Origin: Sedimentisphaerales bacterium | GTDB taxonomy: Bacteria > Planctomycetota > Phycisphaerae > Sedimentisphaerales > SM23-30 | Direction of reading: 5' to 3' | Length of the DNA: 64,000 nt | Assembly: GCA_028281535.1 (NCBI GenBank) | Contig: JANQJS010000059.1 | Coordinates: 57,706 to 121,705 of the forward strand | In this document: positions 1 through 8,124 of the stretch, in pieces | Numbering within the stretch: the stretch's first letter is position 1 | How the letters are laid out: each line of letters starts with the position of its first letter | Translations under genes and position numbers: made by a program | The notes under the pieces: model-generated | Seen by the model: only the letters and a program-made list of their open reading frames with translations | The model's database searches: none | What the model was told of the DNA's origin: nothing

Positions 1-565
1 GTTGGCCAGGGCGAAATAATCCCGCTTCAATTAAGATGTCTTTACGGATCAGCATGGTCCCAGTCCAGCCGCAACCGCCTTGAAGTGGATATGTCAAATA
101 GTCTTCGAAATATTCCTTGCCTTCCAAAGCCTTGTCGATGAGTTTGATGGGGGCATTGGGGCCTTGACGATTATCGGCACAGAGGCAATTCGTGAAATTT
201 GCCGTAGTCCAGACCAGTTGAGGATGCCGTTTCAGATGATCAATTTGCAAAGCAAGTTTTTCTGGAATCCATTCATCGTCACCATCTAAAAAGGCGATCC
301 AGTTATATTTTGCGGCTTCAATGCCACGATTACGTGCAACACTTGCGCCTTGGTTCTCCTGGTAGATATAGTGAACATGATCAGAAAATGTTTTTACAAT
401 CTCGGCAGTATTGTCCGTGGAGCCATCATCAACCACAATGATTTCATCAGCAGGCAGAGTTTGATCAATGACACTTTTTAGCGTTCGGTCTAAATGCTTT
501 CCATTATTGTAGGCTGGAATAACCACGCTAATCTGGTAGTGTTCATTATTTTGGTGTTGATTCAT
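1..565 (-). CDS. Glycosyltransferase family 2, N-terminal part (runs off window)
   Basis: Reading the minus strand from an ATG at 565 gives an uninterrupted frame to the window edge (about 188 residues). It has classic GT-A hallmarks: SVVIPAYNNGKHLDRTL near residue 13, IIVVDDGSTDNT, NQGASVARNRG and the metal-binding FLDGDDEW (DxD). GT2 enzymes move a sugar from a nucleotide-sugar donor to an acceptor, usually for surface polysaccharide or glycan. The start overlaps the stop of the upstream glycosyltransferase (TGATG), so the two are translationally coupled. The acceptor and the C-terminal half cannot be seen. Confidence 0.9.
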   Translation of the reverse strand, partial: MNQHQNNEHYQISVVIPAYNNGKHLDRTLKSVIDQTLPADEIIVVDDGSTDNTAEIVKTFSDHVHYIYQENQGASVARNRGIEAAKYNWIAFLDGDDEWIPEKLALQIDHLKRHPQLVWTTANFTNCLCADNRQGPNAPIKLIDKALEGKEYFEDYLTYPLQGGCGWTGTMLIRKDILIEAGLFRPGQ

Positions 566-1491
566 CAAGAACGCCCCTTACCTTGAAGGCGAAAAAGGGA
601 GCTAATCATTCCCAACAAGCCCGATATACGACATAGATAATCAATCCACCAGGTTGGGACTAGTTTGGGAGTGATATTCTTAGCACTTCTTTCTTCTATC
701 CGCTTCTTGATGATAGATGGTTTGATTGGAATAAGGGGTTTGATAAAACTTTCCATGATGGACAAAGTGCTTCTTCCCTGGCTTCGCCATAATCGAAGTG
801 CACCTTTGCCAACACGAAACCTTTTTTTCAATAACTCACCTAAATTTCGAGCAGGATGTTCGACAAATGCCTCAGCACAATAAATAAGTTTGAATCCATG
901 TTGAGTGGCCTTTTGGGTCCATGCATGATCTGAACCTGAAACCACCGAGTCATCAAATGGACCTAATGTATTAAATAATTCCGCTTTGGTCATCAAATTG
1001 GCTGTGACTGCCACTTTATCTTTGGCAACTATTTTATCAATTTGCATATGGGTAATCGCATCATAAATTTCAGCATGTGTTTTTGAGTCTGAGAAGGTGA
1101 ATTTGACCCTTCCTGCAACAAGATCAGCTGATTCAGATTGTAATTGAGTCACCCCTTTAAAAATCCACTCCTCGCTGGCTTGGCAATCGGCATCAATAAA
1201 GGCATAAATATCACCCGTTGCATGTCGTAACCCCAGATTTCTCGCGGCATAAGAGCTCTGTCGCTCCTTTTCTTCTAGAAATTGTACCGGGTATTTTTGG
1301 ATGATTTCAGGGGTTTGGTCAAAAGAGCCATTATCGACGATGAAAATTTCTAATAATTCTTCTGGATATGTTTGGGCAAGTAGTGACTCAATCAGGCCTG
1401 AAATTGACTCCTGGCCATTATAGACTGGAGCAATGACAGATACTTTGGGAAGATCCTTGGATTTCAAATGATTATGATCCATTCTTGACAT
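565..1491 (-). CDS. Glycosyltransferase family 2
   Basis: 308-residue GT2 enzyme. The N-terminal fold shows VSVIAPVYNGQESISGLIES, FIVDNGSFDQTPEII, SYAARNLGLRHATGD and the DxD-type FIDADCQASEEW at about residues 110-125. Later SGSDHAWTQKATQHGFKL resembles the acceptor/catalytic-base region (ED/SDxxW) of GT2 enzymes. The C-terminal part is basic and amphipathic (RFRVGKGALRLWRSQGR), with a short hydrophobic stretch near the end, suggesting membrane association. It lies directly upstream of and overlaps a second GT2 gene, so both probably act in one cell-surface glycan pathway. The donor sugar is unknown. Confidence 0.88.
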   Translation of the reverse strand: MSRMDHNHLKSKDLPKVSVIAPVYNGQESISGLIESLLAQTYPEELLEIFIVDNGSFDQTPEIIQKYPVQFLEEKERQSSYAARNLGLRHATGDIYAFIDADCQASEEWIFKGVTQLQSESADLVAGRVKFTFSDSKTHAEIYDAITHMQIDKIVAKDKVAVTANLMTKAELFNTLGPFDDSVVSGSDHAWTQKATQHGFKLIYCAEAFVEHPARNLGELLKKRFRVGKGALRLWRSQGRSTLSIMESFIKPLIPIKPSIIKKRIEERSAKNITPKLVPTWWIDYLCRISGLLGMISSLFRLQGKGRS

Positions 1492-1969
1492 TTCGAGGAC
1501 TGGCCACTCAGCTCATTCTCATCCCAATATGCGAAATTTGGAATGAGTTAAAATTAACGTAACTTTTGTTATGGTAAACATATATTAATCTATCGACCAT
1601 TTTTGTCAATGAGTTTGGAGCCCGGCTGATTCGGATCAAAAGCCATGCAATTATTTGATAAAACTGAGATTAAAGTAAAACCATGGAGATGGACGATATT
1701 TTTTGCATCCCCTTATGGGACTATTTTTTAGAAAAATTTGTTTTTTAGTAATTTTAGATCTTTTTAAGGCCGATAATTTTTTATATCCAAACTATCAAAT
1801 GTTTTGGAGAAATCGGACGATGAATAGATTATCAAATTAAACGGCTTGTTAGAATGGATTTGAAACAAGCCAAAAATTAAAAATCATTCCTTATAGCTAG
1901 GCAGGAGGCCAGGCAAAACGGGAATCAAATTATAGAAGAAGCTTTATTTCTTCTTGAGGCTCTGAAATT
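1492..1969. other. Intergenic region between divergent genes, with a leader hairpin
   Basis: AT-rich non-coding stretch that should hold promoters for the minus-strand glycosyltransferases and the plus-strand lipoprotein gene. No convincing -35/-10 pair was found. It contains a perfect 8-bp inverted repeat (GGCTTGTT 1843-1850, AACAAGCC 1864-1871, 13-nt loop). Just before the plus-strand start there is a second weaker repeat (AAGAAG...CTTCTT, about 1936-1955). Both would lie in the leader of the 1970 gene. Confidence 0.5.
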
Positions 1970-3106
1970 TTGGCACGAATAGCAACAAGGATTGTAGTTC
2001 TACTGGTTTTTTCTCTTGTCTGTGTAACGGGTTGTTCAAAATCTCAAATGACCGAGTACGTTACCGCGACGCCAAAAGGGGAAACAAAAACAGAACCTAT
2101 CAATAGCCATTTAAAAACGAATCTTTATGGCGAACTTGATGGGTGGAAACCCGTCGCATATTCCCAAAAACCAACCGGATCCATGATTCAACACAGTTTT
2201 GCCCAAGAGGGTGGCGACAGTGATCCAGTGATGAGCCCAGATGGAAAATGGATCGTTTTCAGTTCATTAAGACATTCTCCAAATCCTGATATATATATTA
2301 AGCCAACTTATGGTGCAATTGTTACAAGGTTAACCTCTGATCCTGCCAGTGAAATGCAACCCAGTATTTCTCCTATGGGTGACAAAGTGGCCTATGCTTC
2401 AAACCGTTCAGGAAGCTGGGATATTTGGGTCGTAGGAATTGATGGTACAAATTCGACTCGTTTAACTGATTCTGCAAGTAATGAAATTCACCCCTCCTGG
2501 GCACCCGACGGTAAACAATTAGTTTATTGTACTTTTGGGTCACGTTCCCAGCAATGGGAGCTCTGGATTGTGGATGTGACTTCGCCTAGTACGAAAAAAA
2601 TGATTGGCTATGGACTGAATCCTGCTTGGTGTCCGAATCCTAATATACCCAAAATTGCCTATCAGCAATCTCGTTTTCGTGGCAGTAACTGGTATAGCAT
2701 TTGGACATTGGATTATATTGATGGTGACGCCAAATTTCACACAGAAATCATTAGTAATGTAGAACATGCGTGTATTTGTCCATCCTGGTCACCAGATGGT
2801 AGCAAACTTGCTTATGGCACAGTGAGTCAAAGTAATTATGAAGATGGTGTAGACGCTCCGGTACCTGATACCAGCGGTGAAGCCATTTTTATCATAGATC
2901 TTGATGGTAGAAACAATCTCAGGTTGACAAATGAGGATACAATTAATTTTGCTCCAGCCTGGGGAGTCGACGGACGAGTTTTTTATTGCTCTGATCGTAA
3001 AGGGATTGACAACGTTTGGTCGATAAAACCATATCAGCTTGATTTAACAAGAGATAAACCTGTTGATTTGAGTCAGCATCCGCTGAGCATCTTGCAGGCG
3101 AATTAA
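1970..3106 (+). CDS. TolB-like beta-propeller lipoprotein (PD40 repeats)
   Basis: 378 residues. An N-terminal hydrophobic stretch ends in the lipobox VTGC (Cys22), so this is probably a lipoprotein. The body holds several PD40/WD40-like TolB repeats: DPVMSPDGKWIVFSS, QPSISPMGDKVAYASN, HPSWAPDGKQLVYC, CPSWSPDGSKLAYG and FAPAWGVDGRVFYCSD. TolB-type propellers bind partner proteins at the envelope; the partner here is unknown. The start is TTG, chosen because it opens the signal peptide, with a TTGAGG-like site about 10 nt upstream. The next gene, another lipoprotein, follows after 39 nt, suggesting an operon. Confidence 0.8.
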   Translation: MARIATRIVVLLVFSLVCVTGCSKSQMTEYVTATPKGETKTEPINSHLKTNLYGELDGWKPVAYSQKPTGSMIQHSFAQEGGDSDPVMSPDGKWIVFSSLRHSPNPDIYIKPTYGAIVTRLTSDPASEMQPSISPMGDKVAYASNRSGSWDIWVVGIDGTNSTRLTDSASNEIHPSWAPDGKQLVYCTFGSRSQQWELWIVDVTSPSTKKMIGYGLNPAWCPNPNIPKIAYQQSRFRGSNWYSIWTLDYIDGDAKFHTEIISNVEHACICPSWSPDGSKLAYGTVSQSNYEDGVDAPVPDTSGEAIFIIDLDGRNNLRLTNEDTINFAPAWGVDGRVFYCSDRKGIDNVWSIKPYQLDLTRDKPVDLSQHPLSILQAN

Positions 3107-3145
3107 TAAACTGTCTTTAAAAAGTTAATAGAGAAGAACCCGAAA

Positions 3146-3877
3146 ATGACCCAAAATCGCCGAAATTGGTTGTGGATAGGGTGTCTGTGTTGTATCTGCT
3201 TGTGCTTGATCGGCTGTCGATCAAAACCACAAACCAGATATTACCAAAATCCATATCCGCAAGCCCGTAAGATGGCTGTTGTGCCCTTTAAGAACCTATC
3301 TGGTTCTCAGGACCTCAATGTCATCGCTGCAACGGATGAATTTATCATCGAATTGCAGCAAATAAAAGGGCTTATGGTTTTGCCGGTTGATCGGGTTTTG
3401 GCCAAGTTGAACGAACTGGGTATGGCAGGCGTGGAAAGCCCCGTAGATGCCATGACCCTGGCAGACGCTTTGGGAGTTGATGGTATTATCGTAGGTTCCA
3501 TCAATCGATATCAGCCATATAGTCCGCCGCTTGTATCAATTGCCGTTGAACTGTATGGCCGAAAACATGTGCATGATCAGCAAAATATGCAGAGATTGCA
3601 TGTGGATCCAGCGGATCTGTCAAGAGCTGGAAAACCCTACGAACTGAATTTAGATAATAAGATTGAACCAATGGCAGTGGTTGTAAGAGTTTTTGATGCG
3701 AATCAGGACGCTACTGTAGAGAGAATGAAACAATACTCTCAATCGCGACAAGAAGTCGAAACACCGCTCAGTTGGAAAAAATATATGTTACAACGCAATT
3801 ATTTGCGATTTGTATCACATGAGGTAATAGGTGAATTAATGTTCTCTGAAAAGAACCGCTTAAACCACCAGATGTAG
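3146..3877 (+). CDS. Lipoprotein with CsgG/LpoB-like nucleotide-fold domain
   Basis: 243 residues with a signal peptide ending in the lipobox LIGC (Cys24). The mature part resembles the CsgG/LpoB/GNA1162-type outer-membrane lipoprotein fold: KMAVVPFKNLSGSQDL followed by a helix, VLPVDRVLAKLNELG, DAMTLADALGVDGIIVGSI and an antiparallel strand with VSIAVELYGR. Members of that superfamily activate peptidoglycan synthases or build secretion channels; which applies here is not clear. It sits between a TolB-like lipoprotein gene and a small gene that starts 10 nt after its stop, consistent with one envelope operon. Confidence 0.65.
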   Translation: MTQNRRNWLWIGCLCCICLCLIGCRSKPQTRYYQNPYPQARKMAVVPFKNLSGSQDLNVIAATDEFIIELQQIKGLMVLPVDRVLAKLNELGMAGVESPVDAMTLADALGVDGIIVGSINRYQPYSPPLVSIAVELYGRKHVHDQQNMQRLHVDPADLSRAGKPYELNLDNKIEPMAVVVRVFDANQDATVERMKQYSQSRQEVETPLSWKKYMLQRNYLRFVSHEVIGELMFSEKNRLNHQM

Positions 3878-3887
3878 GAGACGAGCT

Positions 3888-4151
3888 ATGTCTCAGAAGA
3901 AACAGCTGTCATTAGTCAAAGGTCAAGAGCGTTTCATATTTAGGTATGAACCAGGACGCGAAGAAAATGTGCTCGACGCCTTTGTAGATATGGCAAACGA
4001 ACCTAATTCCAGTTTTGACTGGTTTGATGCTGCTGTATTGAGCTTCCAGCTAAGCAAGAACCTGGTGGAGGAAGCGGATCGTTTGCTATGTCAAGACAGC
4101 TCTCGTCAGGGATCGACGGAGTCGAACCTTCCTTGGAATAAAGGATTATAA
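3888..4151 (+). CDS. Small hypothetical protein in envelope operon
   Basis: 87-residue soluble protein of unknown function with a start preceded by TAGGAGACGAGCT (good ribosome-binding site). It contains ERFIFRYEPGREENVLDAF and FDWFDAAVLSFQLSKNL, which looks like a mixed alpha/beta small domain, and has no signal peptide or membrane segment. It begins 10 nt after the upstream lipoprotein gene, so co-expression is likely. No family was recognised. Confidence 0.65.
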   Translation: MSQKKQLSLVKGQERFIFRYEPGREENVLDAFVDMANEPNSSFDWFDAAVLSFQLSKNLVEEADRLLCQDSSRQGSTESNLPWNKGL

Positions 4152-4278
4152 ATTTAAGGGACGCGATGATACCTGGTCAGGAGCCGAGAAAACTGAGGCT
4201 CAAAGTGCTCGATACAATGCATTGACCCTGCGTTGTATTGGAGGATAATTTGTAAATACTGTAACTCATCGCCGTTGA

Positions 4279-5274
4279 GTGGCTAGAATTATGCAGGACT
4301 CCCAATTATTACATGAATTTCACGACTATTTGATTTATGAGAAACATTTCTCGCAACACACGCTGAAATGTTACTCAGCTGATCTTAAGCAGTACGCTGA
4401 ATTCTTGGGGTCGCAATCTTCTTCATCTGGAGATGATACGACAACAGGATTTCAGTCAACAGATCAAAATGGCGCAGCAACAGCGACCGCAACTGATCTG
4501 ACAAGTACAATACTTAAGGTTGATGTCAACACCATTCGAGCGTTTCTAGCTCATTTGAATGAACAAAGTTATTCTAAATCGACCTCAGCAAGGAAATTAG
4601 CGACATTACGTAGTTTCTATAAATTCCTGGTACGCCGAGGCCATTTGTCCAGCAGTCCCGTTTCTGCAATACGGACACCAAAACAAGAAAAGAGGTTACC
4701 ACTCTTTTTGACACCTGAGCAGATAAATACTCTGCTAAATTGCCCCAACACAAATGACATGCTGGGTGCTAGAGATCGGTCCATCATGGAAACGCTCTAT
4801 AGCAGCGGACTTCGTGTCAGTGAATTGGTGGCACTTAACTTGACCGATGTGGATTTCCTGGGTGAAGTCATACACATCGTTGGTAAGGGTAAAAAAGAAC
4901 GACTGGCGCCTATTGGCTCTAGTGCCTTGCAAGCCATTCAGCACTATCTAACCTTTAGGGATAAAGATCCACGTAAGCCGAATTTTGATCCAAATGCATT
5001 ATTTATTAATAAGCACGGCAAGCGGCTTAGCACACGATCTGTTCGTAGAAAGTTAGATAAGTATCTATTGCAAGCTGGTTTAGATCCGAGGATCAGTCCT
5101 CATACTTTACGCCATAGCTTCGCAACGCATATGCTGAACAATGGAGCTGATCTACGGGTTGTACAAGATTTACTAGGACACCAGTCCCTAAGTACAACGC
5201 AAATTTATACCCATTTGACCACCAACAAGATGAAGGATATCTATGATAGTTCTCATCCACGTGACCAAATTTAG
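4279..5274 (+). CDS. Tyrosine recombinase, XerC/XerD type
   Basis: Xer-family site-specific recombinase that would resolve chromosome dimers at dif, or act on mobile elements. The N-terminal SAM-like core-binding domain (FHDYLIYEKHFSQHTLKCYS) is followed by the catalytic domain. That domain has the family residues: Arg in SSGLRVSELV (Arg179), Lys in GKGKKERLAP, His-x-x-Arg in SPHTLRHSFATHML, His in LLGHQSLSTTQ and the nucleophile Tyr in QIYTH. The C-terminus (YDSSHPR) resembles XerC, while NGADLRVVQ resembles XerD, so the paralogue is left open. A Ser/Thr/Gly-rich insertion (about residues 47-75) makes it longer than usual. GTG start; an in-frame ATG lies at 4291. Confidence 0.88.
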   Translation: MARIMQDSQLLHEFHDYLIYEKHFSQHTLKCYSADLKQYAEFLGSQSSSSGDDTTTGFQSTDQNGAATATATDLTSTILKVDVNTIRAFLAHLNEQSYSKSTSARKLATLRSFYKFLVRRGHLSSSPVSAIRTPKQEKRLPLFLTPEQINTLLNCPNTNDMLGARDRSIMETLYSSGLRVSELVALNLTDVDFLGEVIHIVGKGKKERLAPIGSSALQAIQHYLTFRDKDPRKPNFDPNALFINKHGKRLSTRSVRRKLDKYLLQAGLDPRISPHTLRHSFATHMLNNGADLRVVQDLLGHQSLSTTQIYTHLTTNKMKDIYDSSHPRDQI

Positions 5275-5351
5275 CTGATTAATACCAGTTTGCATGGATC
5301 ATACTGTGTTGGGAGTCAAGATAGGGTAAGCAGGTGAAATTCGATATTAAT

Positions 5352-5392
5352 CCCGGCATGACACAAACGTGCTCTGCCGGGTTTCTGTTTTT
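5352..5392 (+). terminator. Intrinsic terminator after recombinase gene
   Basis: CCCGGCA (5352-5358) pairs with TGCCGGG (5375-5381) around a 16-nt loop and is followed by TTTCTGTTTTT. It lies 78 nt after the recombinase stop and before the promoter of the next gene. Confidence 0.75.
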
Positions 5393-5454
5393 ATGAGTTC
5401 TGCCATCATTCCTTAATTTTCTCGATTTATTCTTAAATATTGTTGTTAGAACGA

Positions 5455-5482
5455 TTGACTTAAGGGATGGTAAATTTATAAT
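5455..5482 (+). promoter_or_regulatory. Sigma-70-type promoter for the response-regulator gene
   Basis: TTGACT (5455-5460) and TATAAT (5477-5482) are separated by 16 nt. This is 5/6 and 6/6 to consensus, about 67 nt upstream of the start at 5549. Confidence 0.7.
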
Positions 5483-5548
5483 GAATGAGTATGTTGTTGT
5501 TTAGTAATCTTCTTTGAATACGCTAAAAGGAGCGGTTGATTTACCGCG

Positions 5549-7234
5549 ATGGATAAAAAGTTAAGCCAACGCAAAGTCTTGGTTGTTGGGGGCAAAAGTG
5601 ATAAAAACACAGATTTGATAGAGAATCTGCAGCAATGTTTTGATCTGACCGTTGTCAATTCCACTCAAGAGGCGCAGAGATTATTAACACAGCAATCCTT
5701 TGATGCCGTCTTTTCTGAGGCCGACCTTTATCATTCCAATTCAAAAGAGCATGTTTCTGAACAAGCCGTAGAAATATTAAATACGATCGGTGAAGGTGTA
5801 TGCCTGGTGGGGATGGATGGGATCGTCCTTTGGGAGAATAACAACATGGCCGATTACGATAAAACCATCAAAGATGGTATTTCTAAAGTCAGCCATGAGG
5901 CTTTTGAAGCATTTCGCAAAATCTCTTATGAGCGTGCATCTGAATCGCCATTAAAGCATCGGAAGCGTTCATTTATCGATCCGGAATCTAATCGATATTT
6001 TGAATTAATTACAACTCCCATGTATGATGAGAATGAAGCATTGACTCAAGTAGCTACTGTTATCTGGGAAGCAACAGACAGTCGACGTTTACAGCAAAGA
6101 ATTGATGCGATTGATAAATCAGGTCGAGAATTAGTTCGTTTGGATGCAGAAGCGATCAAAGGGAAAACGGTTGAGCAGAGAATTAGTTTATTACAAGACA
6201 AGATCGTTAAGTATGCTAAAGATTTACTTTACTTCGATCATTTTGTCGTGAGAATTCTTAATAGAAAAAGTAATCAATTAGAAGTGCTTTTTGGTGTTGG
6301 TTTGCCTCAGGAAGCGGAAGATATCGAAATTTTTGCCAACAATCAAAATAATGGAATTACGGGTTATGTTGTCGCAACAGGAAGAAGCTACATTTGCAAT
6401 AATCCTGATACAGACCCAAAATATTTACCCGGTCTACCTGATTCAAAATGTACTCTAACGGTGCCATTGCGAATTTATGATAATGTGATTGGTGCTTTAA
6501 ATGTTGAAAGTGGTAAGCAGGGCGCATTCGGCGAGGAAGATCGACAGGTTGCCGAAATTTTCGGTCGTTATATTGCTATGGCGTTGAATTTCCTTGATTT
6601 GCTTGTTGTTGAGCGATTTGAAACATCCAGTCAGGCGGCAGACAATTTAAGTCGTGAGTTATCTCAACCCCTTAATGATATTATTAACTCTGCAAGTCTA
6701 CTCATTGAAGATTATATCGGACATGATGATATCCGACATCGCTTAGGGAAAATCATCGATAACGTCACCAATATCAAAGCCGCAGTCAAAGATGCTCAGT
6801 CGGGGCCTAAGGGAATTCTGGGGTCACATCGGATTGAAAGGCAGCAACAAGATCCACAGTTACATGGAAAGCATGTTCTTGTCGTTGATGATGAAATGTT
6901 TATCAGGCAAACGATAGCAGATGTTATACAGAAAAATGGTATGATTGCTGATACCGCTAGTGATGGAAAAATTGCATTGGCTTTGATTTCTCAGAGGCAA
7001 TATGATTTAGTCATATCAGATATTAAATTACCGCATGCTAATGGGTATGAGATATTTTCCGCAGTTAAAGAAGGGAATGAAAATACACCTGTTATTTTAA
7101 TGACTGGATTTGGCTATGATCCAAATCATTCAATTGTACGTGCCAATCGTGAGGGATTGTCTGCTGTATTGTATAAGCCATTTAAGGTTGAACAGCTTAT
7201 GATGGAAGTACGGCAGGCGATAGTAGCTAGATAA
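5549..7234 (+). CDS. PAS-GAF signalling protein with C-terminal receiver domain
   Basis: 561 residues, cytoplasmic. An N-terminal receiver-like segment (KVLVVGGKSDKN) lacks a clear phospho-acceptor. A PAS-like region follows (ILNTIGEGVCLVGMDGIVLW, about 75-180), then a GAF domain (about 205-350) and a short helical dimerisation-like segment (SRELSQPLNDIINSASLL) without an ATPase domain. A canonical receiver domain follows at about 440-555 (HVLVVDDEMFIRQ, phospho-acceptor Asp491 in VISDIKLP, switch Thr in ILMTGFG, Lys in YKPF). It is therefore probably a phosphorelay sensor/adaptor that needs a separate kinase. A strong promoter lies upstream. The input ligand is unknown. Confidence 0.8.
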   Translation: MDKKLSQRKVLVVGGKSDKNTDLIENLQQCFDLTVVNSTQEAQRLLTQQSFDAVFSEADLYHSNSKEHVSEQAVEILNTIGEGVCLVGMDGIVLWENNNMADYDKTIKDGISKVSHEAFEAFRKISYERASESPLKHRKRSFIDPESNRYFELITTPMYDENEALTQVATVIWEATDSRRLQQRIDAIDKSGRELVRLDAEAIKGKTVEQRISLLQDKIVKYAKDLLYFDHFVVRILNRKSNQLEVLFGVGLPQEAEDIEIFANNQNNGITGYVVATGRSYICNNPDTDPKYLPGLPDSKCTLTVPLRIYDNVIGALNVESGKQGAFGEEDRQVAEIFGRYIAMALNFLDLLVVERFETSSQAADNLSRELSQPLNDIINSASLLIEDYIGHDDIRHRLGKIIDNVTNIKAAVKDAQSGPKGILGSHRIERQQQDPQLHGKHVLVVDDEMFIRQTIADVIQKNGMIADTASDGKIALALISQRQYDLVISDIKLPHANGYEIFSAVKEGNENTPVILMTGFGYDPNHSIVRANREGLSAVLYKPFKVEQLMMEVRQAIVAR

Positions 7235-7268
7235 CTGAAACTCTCTTATAACTTAATGACATTAACTC

Positions 7269-7724
7269 ATGTATCAGCATTTATCAAAAACGGCCAAAGC
7301 GGTACTGAAACTCGCTCAATATAATGCACAACAGCAATTTACCGACTATGTTGGCACCGAGCATGTTCTATTGGCGATTCTAGAGCAGGGATTAGGCCTT
7401 GGGGTCCAGGTATTGACGAATTCATCTATTTCATACCAGGCCGTGAAAGATCAAATTGAAGCGGTGAATAAAAAACAGATGGAAGAAACCTGGGTGTTAG
7501 GACAATTACCCGGAACGCCTCATTTTAAACAAGTAATAGCGTTTGCAATCGAAGAAGCGGAAAAAGTGAAGGATAAAAAGGTTGGAACGGAATATCTATT
7601 ACTAGGAATATTGAGGGAAAAAGGGTGTGTGGCTCAGATCGTCCTGCATAATCTTGGCTTAACACTGGAGTCCGCAAGGCAGGAGGTTGCTAGGTTGCAA
7701 GGGCGACCTGGCTGGCCAGATTAA
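7269..7724 (+). CDS. Clp N-terminal domain protein (ClpC/ClpA N-domain only)
   Basis: 151 residues containing two Clp-N repeats: LSKTAKAVLKLAQYNAQQ..TDYVGTEHVLLAIL and FKQVIAFAIEEAEKVKDKKV.GTEYLLLGIL. In ClpA/ClpC/ClpB this domain binds substrates and adaptors. Here it stands alone without AAA+ modules, so it may act as a free adaptor or regulator of Clp. It follows the PAS-GAF gene by 34 nt and may be co-transcribed with it. Confidence 0.82.
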   Translation: MYQHLSKTAKAVLKLAQYNAQQQFTDYVGTEHVLLAILEQGLGLGVQVLTNSSISYQAVKDQIEAVNKKQMEETWVLGQLPGTPHFKQVIAFAIEEAEKVKDKKVGTEYLLLGILREKGCVAQIVLHNLGLTLESARQEVARLQGRPGWPD

Positions 7725-8124
7725 AAAAACAATCCTTTCGTCTTTGGAAGTGGCTTCGTGAGCGTGTTTGTAAGTTGTTTTTAATATTTGACTTATGGAG
7801 TATTTTTTCTGGGGTATTTCTGGTTTTTTTCGGGGTGTTTCATATGAATTCATTGGAAATAATTTTAAATAGTGATATAATAAATATGTAGGATAAAGCA
7901 TTCCTGCAATTGCCACTGGAAACCTCAATAAAACCAGCGATTTGTAAAAAAGTATTTGCCCCCAAATAATTTTGAAATGAATGAAAACACAATTGCTTTC
8001 ATTTTTTGCCTATAGGCGAATGACATTATGATCGATTCAATAATTTATTCGTCTTTTTTGGGTATATATACGGGTTGGTGAAGAACGAAATACTTCAAAA
8101 TAACTTTTAAAAAGGAATAACGTT
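7725..8124. other. Intergenic leader upstream of the pilM-like operon
   Basis: No credible gene. It carries the promoter at 7853-7881, so the transcript would have a leader of roughly 235 nt. Within that leader an AT-rich repeat (AATGAAA...TTTCATT followed by T residues, about 7977-8006) and the perfect palindrome GCCTATAGGC (8008-8017) could form attenuation or control structures. Confidence 0.5.
7853..7881 (+). promoter_or_regulatory. Sigma-70-type promoter for pilM-like operon
   Basis: TTGGAA (7853-7858), a 17-nt spacer and a perfect TATAAT (7876-7881) in an AT-rich intergenic region. It points to the operon beginning at 8125. Confidence 0.65.

Noticed and set aside
4279..5274. Recombinase considered as an integrase marking a mobile element
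   Set aside because: Sequence is of the housekeeping Xer type and no attachment repeats, tRNA or other mobile genes are nearby.
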